Positions 59,563-64,000 of a stretch of DNA of 64,000 bases are shown here, in pieces. Source of the DNA: Centroberyx gerrardi (taxonomy: Eukaryota > Chordata > Actinopteri > Beryciformes > Berycidae); NCBI RefSeq assembly GCF_048128805.1, contig NC_136016.1, positions 13,322,676-13,386,675 of the forward strand, read 5' to 3'. The notes under the pieces are model-generated. The model was not told the DNA's origin, did no database searches, and saw only the letters and a program-made list of their open reading frames with translations. The number at the start of each line of letters is the position of its first letter. The first letter of the stretch is position 1. Both the position numbers and the translations under genes were made by a program.

Positions 59563-62460
59563 ATAAGCCTCTTTTTTTCTGGCTCCAAACCCAGGAGCTA
59601 TTGGTTTCCTCCGAATCTGAGGGTCATCCATGATTGATTCATCACTGAAAATGAATTAACATTTTTCTTGGGTTTCTGAGATGCCATCTAGAATATAGGA
59701 TATTATCTGTCTGCTTTCTGCATAAGGTTAGAGTTCACTGTGTAAAGCGTTATTTTCACAAACCGTGCTAATATCTTGATATATATTTGTCGAGCATCCC
59801 TTCATAATGTAGCCAAATGTAGATAGTGAGGCTGCTCTAAAGTCATCTATGAACATACCATGCTCGGTGTCAACTAGTGGTCATGGACAATTCAAGGGCA
59901 TGGAGACTTTCCAACTTTAGCAATTAGTGGTCATAAACTCATGATGATAGGCACAATTAGCGTTCTAAGTAGAGAAATAAGTGTTTGCAAAGTCATTTTT
60001 CAGAAAGTTGCTTTTTGAGACACTCTGTCATCATAAATACATTATTTTTAAAGACCAATGCTGATAATTAAGTTGAGATTTAGGTTTTGATGAGAGATTT
60101 TAAGACCACTGTGCTTGTCTGTACTACTTGTGTTTAAACATTAGCAGTGTTTATAAATGTGCGTTGTTGTAATCCATCTTGGAGGTTCCTTGTTGTTTGC
60201 CCCCTGTCCTCCATTATGGCAACTCCTGCAAGCAGACGACATGACAGACAAACATTAGTTGGATGTTAGACACTTTAAATCGCCTTAGGTTGCCTTGGCT
60301 TGCTTGTTCTTATTAAACACTTATGTCTTGGCAAACCACTGAGGAGTAAAGGCAGATTACTTCTTTTCATGGTTTGTTGCTTAACGACCCATCAATGACA
60401 CCAAAGTCCAATCACACATAACCGATTATAAAAAGACCCCCTCAATTGACAGGGATTTTTCCTCTATATTTCCTCTGAGCCCAGTACAGATTTAAGATGT
60501 AAACAAATCGATCTTCTTCTGTGTTTATGAATTATGTCTTTCATTTGGAAGTTGTTGTGCACAGTAACTCTTCCCCACGCTCTTTGTGGATTTGTGGCAT
60601 TCAAGGCTTTTCCTTGTCCCCTTTATGGACACGAAGATGGGAGTCATTACCGGATTAGCCTCTTGTCACTCATGGTGAAACCATTTTTCCATGGGTTTGA
60701 TGGTGTAATGGCAGTGATGGGTCAAAGCTTGGTTGAAGGACTGTGTCACAAGAAGGACAAAAAATTGTGTTGTCCCCAAGTGGTGCATGGCTAATTTCCA
60801 ATCATTAGAAAAGATGGCAGAGAGACACATTATATAGCCAAAATATCACCATATGCAATAGTTTGTTTCTTATTAGTGACCATTTTGGGCTTAAAATGTG
60901 TGGATCATGTTTTACATAATGTGTACAGGGTATGTTTAAATTGCAGGAAACATTGAAGTGAAGGGTTCTGGTGGTTTTTACTGAAGTATATCACTTTTCC
61001 TGACATCAATCAATCCAATCATCCCTAAGACACCAAATTCTACTCACAACTAACATAATAATTCTAGTGATCACCTTGATTCAATAACCATGTCTGTCTT
61101 CCAGGTTGAAAATGCTCCTATTGACAAGGTGTGAGCGGTCACTCAATGATTTGAATAGCATGTCGATGCGTTTACCTATATGCCAAGCCATGCTCATCAA
61201 CCAGATATGATGCCGATTAAGCTTTTGAATCTGAAACTCCATTTTCCACTGCTACTGTAATGATGGATTTTCCAGATAACTTAATGTCATTATGTTAGTG
61301 ATTAGCATTGACCTTTCCCTCTAGAGGAAAAGCAGCACCCCACTTCATGACAGAGCCAGCGTCATGTCATCACACTGGTGCTACCTTTATTATGACTAAA
61401 TTCTGTATGTGCTCCTGATATTAAAGGTACAGGGAATACAAGTGCGTAATTATCCCAGAGAAATCTGTTTCCCAGCCATAAAATAGGTGCTAAGATGAGG
61501 ACAAAGAAGTGGGCATAATTTTTGAGGTCATTTGCCTCACTATCCTGAATTCCACAGTCATTAAGAAGATGAGTTCTTCTCATCAGTGATGGTTGACTTG
61601 CTGAAATCACATAACCTGTAATTTGTAAGCAGACCACCCCGTGCTCCCTCTCCATCTCTTTATGTTAACACTTGTCTGTGTGGATGGGGTGATGTGCATT
61701 ATGCCTGGAGCGCAGGTTTTGTTTGGCAGTGTGCAAATTCGGCCGTTATCCTTCCACGCGATCGTTTCCTCTCTCGCTTATCTCTCCTGGCCCCTCCAAA
61801 GTCGCCGTACTTCCACACACACTGACAGCGATCAGTATAGCTTTCAGACGCTTGTCTGGCTGCCTCTGCCATGAAGTGAAGGCCCTCCCAGGTCCCCTCT
61901 CTGTCCTCAGGGCTTGTGTGATTGAGTGACTGGAGTGAGTGGGGGCCAAAGATAATAAGGGAGAAAATATAAAGACATGGGGCGATGATATGATAACTCC
62001 CCCCCTCCTCCTCCTCCTCCTTCTCTATACTCCCCTTTCCACCTCCCCTTCACTTTTCTTTCTGTTCTTCTTTCTGTCCTACCCCCGATTTCCGAGCGCT
62101 GAGCCTGTCCCACGTACTAGTGTAAACCAGAAGTGACATGTGACACCCACTCCCCAGTGATGTGCTGACAAGCGGGTACTAGAATAGGTGACAATGTTTT
62201 CTTTTTTGCCAGACTGGCTTAAGTATGGTGGAGGGATTCATGAAGTATTTATGAAATATATTATGAATCATTGGGTTATAGGCCTGTGTTTTTTTTCCTC
62301 TATTTTTTGGGGGGTGGCATTTGCTTTTTAATAAGGGAGCCTCTGAGAAGGAGAGAGTGAGGAAAGGGGTAAATAGAGGAAGAACTCTTTGCATTGCGTC
62401 TTCGCTGGTGCTTGCTGGTGGCTTTCCCCGTCGTTAAAGCCCCATGTTTACACATGTTTT

Positions 62461-62560
62461 ACACCCCCCCACCCCCTCCTACCCACCCACCCACTCACAC
62501 ACCCACCCACACACACAGGCACGCGCACACGCACACATGCGGACACACAATCAAACTTGG
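62461..62560. repeat. C-rich / (CA)n low-complexity tract
   Basis: Runs of C followed by cccacccac and cacacacac units with a few interruptions. Low-complexity sequence in VTI1A intron 3. Confidence 0.85.
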
Positions 62561-63798
62561 TTTCCCCCTCTCATCCGTAAGTGTTTCTAATGAGGGAGCG
62601 TGCCAGAGAGAAAGGGAAAGTGTTTTTGCTCTCAGCGACCAACAATTTTGCCTTTTCTGTGTTTTTTGAAGCCTGCAGTGGAATCTGGCTGTGGCCTTGA
62701 TCAGAATTACATTGTGGAGGATGAATTAAGGATTTGTTCAATTATCCCAGAGGTTGGCCGCCATTAGAGCATCAGCCCACTCCTGCAGTGAGACTAAACA
62801 CTTTAGTTTTGTTTCCCTTGCCACCACAGAGCACTTGTTTGTTCTGCATTGTCAAGCTTTTTGTGGATTTTTGTCTTTGTACATTTCTACTCAGAAATAA
62901 TCTGTTGCGTATAACACATATTTTTTGCTTATATCAAATGGCCAAGAATTCCTAGTAGTAAAATAAATTAAGTTTCAAGTTTTAGTGTTTAAAAAATGAA
63001 TTTTCTAAGCCCTATTTCAAAAAATAATTGTAAATACTTGAATAGCTCGTCTATCAAATTCCAAAATTGTTTTTTTTTTTTTGTTTTGTTTGCAGCAGCC
63101 CTTTGGATTTTCTGTTCACAAAACGAGTATTTTTTTTTCCATGTACATGGACGCTGTTGCTTGAATAATGGTACACTGCAATAAGTTGAAATGGACTAAG
63201 TAGGTTAGCTAAAGGATAATTAGCATAATCAACATAATGGATGCTAGAACCTAAATTGCTAGATTCACAAAACATACTTAGAGGTCTTCACTTTTTTATG
63301 ACCCTAAATGTGAATAAGCCATTGGACTCTCTGCTGTAGTGAACCCCCCCCTGGGTTTAGTGTAACGTGTTATTGTGTATCCCCATTCTGCTGCTTTTTC
63401 AAATCTGCTTAAGAGGTGTAAACAAGTCTTCTTTACAGCCCTCAATTGGCTATTTCTCATAGTTTTAGGATAACTGTTGTGAATTCCAGTACAAAACCTG
63501 CAGATTCCCAGGAAACCGGTAAGTGTATTGGGAAGTTCAGGAGGGCACATGTTGGAAGGGCTCTGGAAGAGGGCCTTACTGGCCTCATCAGCATTTGAAT
63601 GTGTCCTGGCTAGTGAAATAAGAAAGTATACATAAATATATAGCGGTAATGATCTGGCTAAGTCCCTATGTATGCTGCTGTATTCTTATGCTAATGAGGT
63701 AGCTATTCAGCACAAACAATGGTCACATTACAAGAAAAGGCAAGGCACTGAAGAAGATAGTCTTCTCTGTGCATTTCCATAGATGGATTGACGGGTGG

Positions 63799-63829
<31 letters not shown>

Positions 63830-63842
63830 GACGCAGACGCAC
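63799..63842. repeat. (CA)n microsatellite with gacgca units
   Basis: About 14 CA units followed by two to three 'gacgca' units. A T-rich low-complexity stretch follows at about 63888-63935. Confidence 0.9.
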
Positions 63843-64000
63843 GCACATGCTCACCAGGCCCAGCTCCTCTCCCTTTGTGTCTAGGTTTTTATTTTTTTTT
63901 TATTTTTTTATTTTTATTTATTTATTTTTACATTTTTCATTTTTAGATAACACTCCAAGAATAGACATCAAACAACAATGAATCATAAATCGAGGTCAGG

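Larger units (their letters stand above)
53998..64000. other. VTI1A intron 3 (extends past window)
   Basis: Ten kilobases of mostly unique sequence with few recognisable transposons. Segments such as 55480-55700, 56310-56720 and 61680-61900 differ from the AT-rich background in composition. They look like candidate conserved non-coding elements, as discussed in the findings. Simple repeats occur at 62460-62560 and 63799-63840. All open frames checked lack domain signatures. A possible 24-bp microexon at 61105-61128 is discussed in the findings. Confidence 0.6.

Noticed and set aside
53998-64000. Remaining VTI1A coding exons (SNARE motif, membrane anchor)
   Set aside because: Searched by eye for the expected next exon (human KRSRIAYSDEV...). 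None was found, so they are assumed to lie right of the window.

Overview
The window is nuclear DNA from a ray-finned (teleost-type) fish. It carries vertebrate genes split into many small exons with GT-AG introns, long AT-rich introns, many dinucleotide microsatellites, and fragments of fish transposon families (LINEs, hAT, PIF/Harbinger). No prokaryotic or organellar features were seen. I rebuilt the exons by hand from splice sites and reading phase. Four of the five genes are supported by protein families I recognise well; the tetraspanin is identified only to family.

Layout, left to right. (1) 557-2562, minus: 5' half of a tetraspanin gene running off the left edge. (2) 7618-18470, plus: a complete smooth-muscle-type myosin light chain kinase paralogue (Ig, Ig, FN3, kinase, calmodulin-binding segment, Ig; 17 coding exons, 860 codons). 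(3) 20589-27853, minus: complete COASY (nine coding exons, 568 codons), tail-to-tail with the kinase gene. Its presumed leader exon and promoter lie near 30.3-31.2 kb, beside a terminal-inverted-repeat element rich in CCAAT and GC boxes. (4) 28-38.1 kb: a transposon-rich block. It holds a LINE 3' remnant, the TIR element, a non-autonomous hAT element with an intact 8-bp target-site duplication, a decayed PIF/Harbinger element with two convergent genes, and an isolated MADF-domain exon. (5) 39435-44504, minus: complete ZDHHC6 (ten coding exons, 411 codons, DHHC motif and C-terminal dilysine signal intact). (6) 46232 to the right edge, plus: VTI1A exons 1-3, with the rest beyond the window. ZDHHC6 and VTI1A are divergent neighbours in human too, so this is conserved synteny, probably with a shared promoter region.

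The genes do not form one pathway. The kinase phosphorylates myosin regulatory light chain, COASY makes coenzyme A from phosphopantetheine, and ZDHHC6 is an ER palmitoyltransferase. VTI1A is a Golgi/endosome SNARE, and the tetraspanin organises membrane proteins. I found no convincing new multi-gene system. The most interesting points are regulatory or structural: a roughly 160-bp pure CT tract serving as the pyrimidine tract of COASY's first coding exon, a transposon-like element that may supply COASY's promoter motifs, and loss of one canonical cysteine in each N-terminal Ig domain of the kinase.
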